From assembly GCA_002712005.1 (NCBI GenBank), contig PASP01000015.1:62001-126000 (forward strand): a DNA stretch of 64,000 nt, read 5' to 3'. A program made the position numbers and the translations under genes. Of this stretch, positions 63,682 to 64,000 are shown piece after piece (positions within the stretch are counted from its first letter, which is position 1; each line of letters opens with the position of its first letter). Source of the stretch: Halobacteriovoraceae bacterium. GTDB taxonomy: Bacteria > Bdellovibrionota > Bacteriovoracia > Bacteriovoracales > Bacteriovoracaceae. The notes under the pieces are model-generated. The model was not told the DNA's origin, did no database searches, and saw nothing but the letters and a program-made list of their open reading frames with translations.

Positions 63682-64000
63682 GCGTGTATGAGAAAAACTT
63701 AAAACAAGTTTTAAAATATATGAATATTTTCTTCATTCTTCATATACCGATTTTCTACTATATGTCTTCATTCTTTGGGACAGAGAAGTATATTGCGTTG
63801 GGTGCGCCTATTATTCTTATTCTAGGTAATCTCTTTGTTGAATATATTTTTAAAAACTTAAAGCTTGCCTCTGCTTTAATGGGATTTAGTGCGATTTCAA
63901 TGTCGGCGATAATGATCCATTTAGGTAAGGGAATGATTGAATGGCATTTTCATATTTTTGTAATGATTGGAATTCTGTCTTTATTTGCAAATCCTATGAC
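63678..64000 (+). CDS. Membrane sensor-type protein, cut off by window edge
   Basis: ATG at 63678 overlaps the previous stop (ATGA). The 107 residues present hold four hydrophobic segments and end WHFHIFVMIGILSLFANP. This recalls the membrane module MHFHFFVMIAVLALY, which precedes signalling output domains such as methyl-accepting chemotaxis or GGDEF domains in several groups. The output domain lies beyond the window, so the class is uncertain. Coupling to the thioredoxin-fold gene suggests that the sensor may respond to the same envelope or redox state. Confidence 0.7.
   Translation, partial: MSVYEKNLKQVLKYMNIFFILHIPIFYYMSSFFGTEKYIALGAPIILILGNLFVEYIFKNLKLASALMGFSAISMSAIMIHLGKGMIEWHFHIFVMIGILSLFANPM

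Overview
The window is AT-rich bacterial chromosome with tightly packed genes on both strands. Many products are secreted or lipid-anchored envelope proteins, and LPS-type glycosyltransferases, an OmpA-family protein and porin-like barrels point to a Gram-negative cell. A trmB-dnaG-rpoD cluster, unusual conserved hypothetical proteins and the mix of gene families best fit the Bdellovibrionota, probably a Bacteriovorax/Halobacteriovorax-type predator. That placement is inferred from gene content. No rRNA, CRISPR array, prophage or insertion sequence was seen. One RNA gene is present, an initiator tRNA-Met at 34237-34313.

Layout. 1-3.2 kb: a partial lipoprotein gene and two divergent LPS-type glycosyltransferase genes, one broken by an in-frame TAG. 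3.2-7.4 kb: signalling genes, namely a sensor-less hybrid histidine kinase, a sigma-54 response regulator and a 61-residue protein resembling a bare histidine-phosphotransfer hairpin, around a small secreted-protein pair. 7.5-13.3 kb: a SWIM/SNF2 helicase and a secreted HExxH protein with a small secreted partner. 13.4-18.0 kb: trmB-dnaG-rpoD. 18-27 kb: msrB, a secreted serine protease, two sugar-related genes, two small genes, two outer-membrane proteins and a hydrolase with a PilZ-like tail. 27.4-31.8 kb: an M50 protease gene, scpA, scpB and an rluB-type gene. 31.9-34.0 kb: a TetR regulator divergent from a metallo-beta-lactamase-fold gene that carries an in-frame TAA; two near-identical operators lie between them. 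34-37.4 kb: initiator tRNA and secreted proteins. 37.5-46 kb: cydAB, trpS, an Lrp-type regulator, rlmH, rsfS, obgE, rpmA, rplU and lgt. 47-54 kb: a dicarboxylate/amino-acid symporter, an MltD-type transglycosylase and tandem outer-membrane barrel proteins. 54-64 kb: trmL, pepA, an LptF/G permease, a RodZ-like protein, a TPR lipoprotein, an RNA methyltransferase, a KtrB-type potassium transporter, a thioredoxin-fold protein and the start of a membrane protein cut by the window edge.

How the genes fit together. Most are household functions: replication and transcription initiation, chromosome segregation, ribosome maturation, tRNA modification, respiration, lipoprotein and LPS export, and cell-wall turnover. 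The accessory part is made of secreted hydrolase-like proteins, envelope barrels and signalling genes. The points most worth a second look are the histidine-hairpin mini-protein beside the sigma-54 regulator, the paired TetR operators, two genes each interrupted by a single in-frame stop, a DnaG whose fourth zinc ligand is Asp, a sigma-70 factor with Gln in place of a highly conserved Pro, a ScpB with very long acidic extensions, and several unusual domain fusions.
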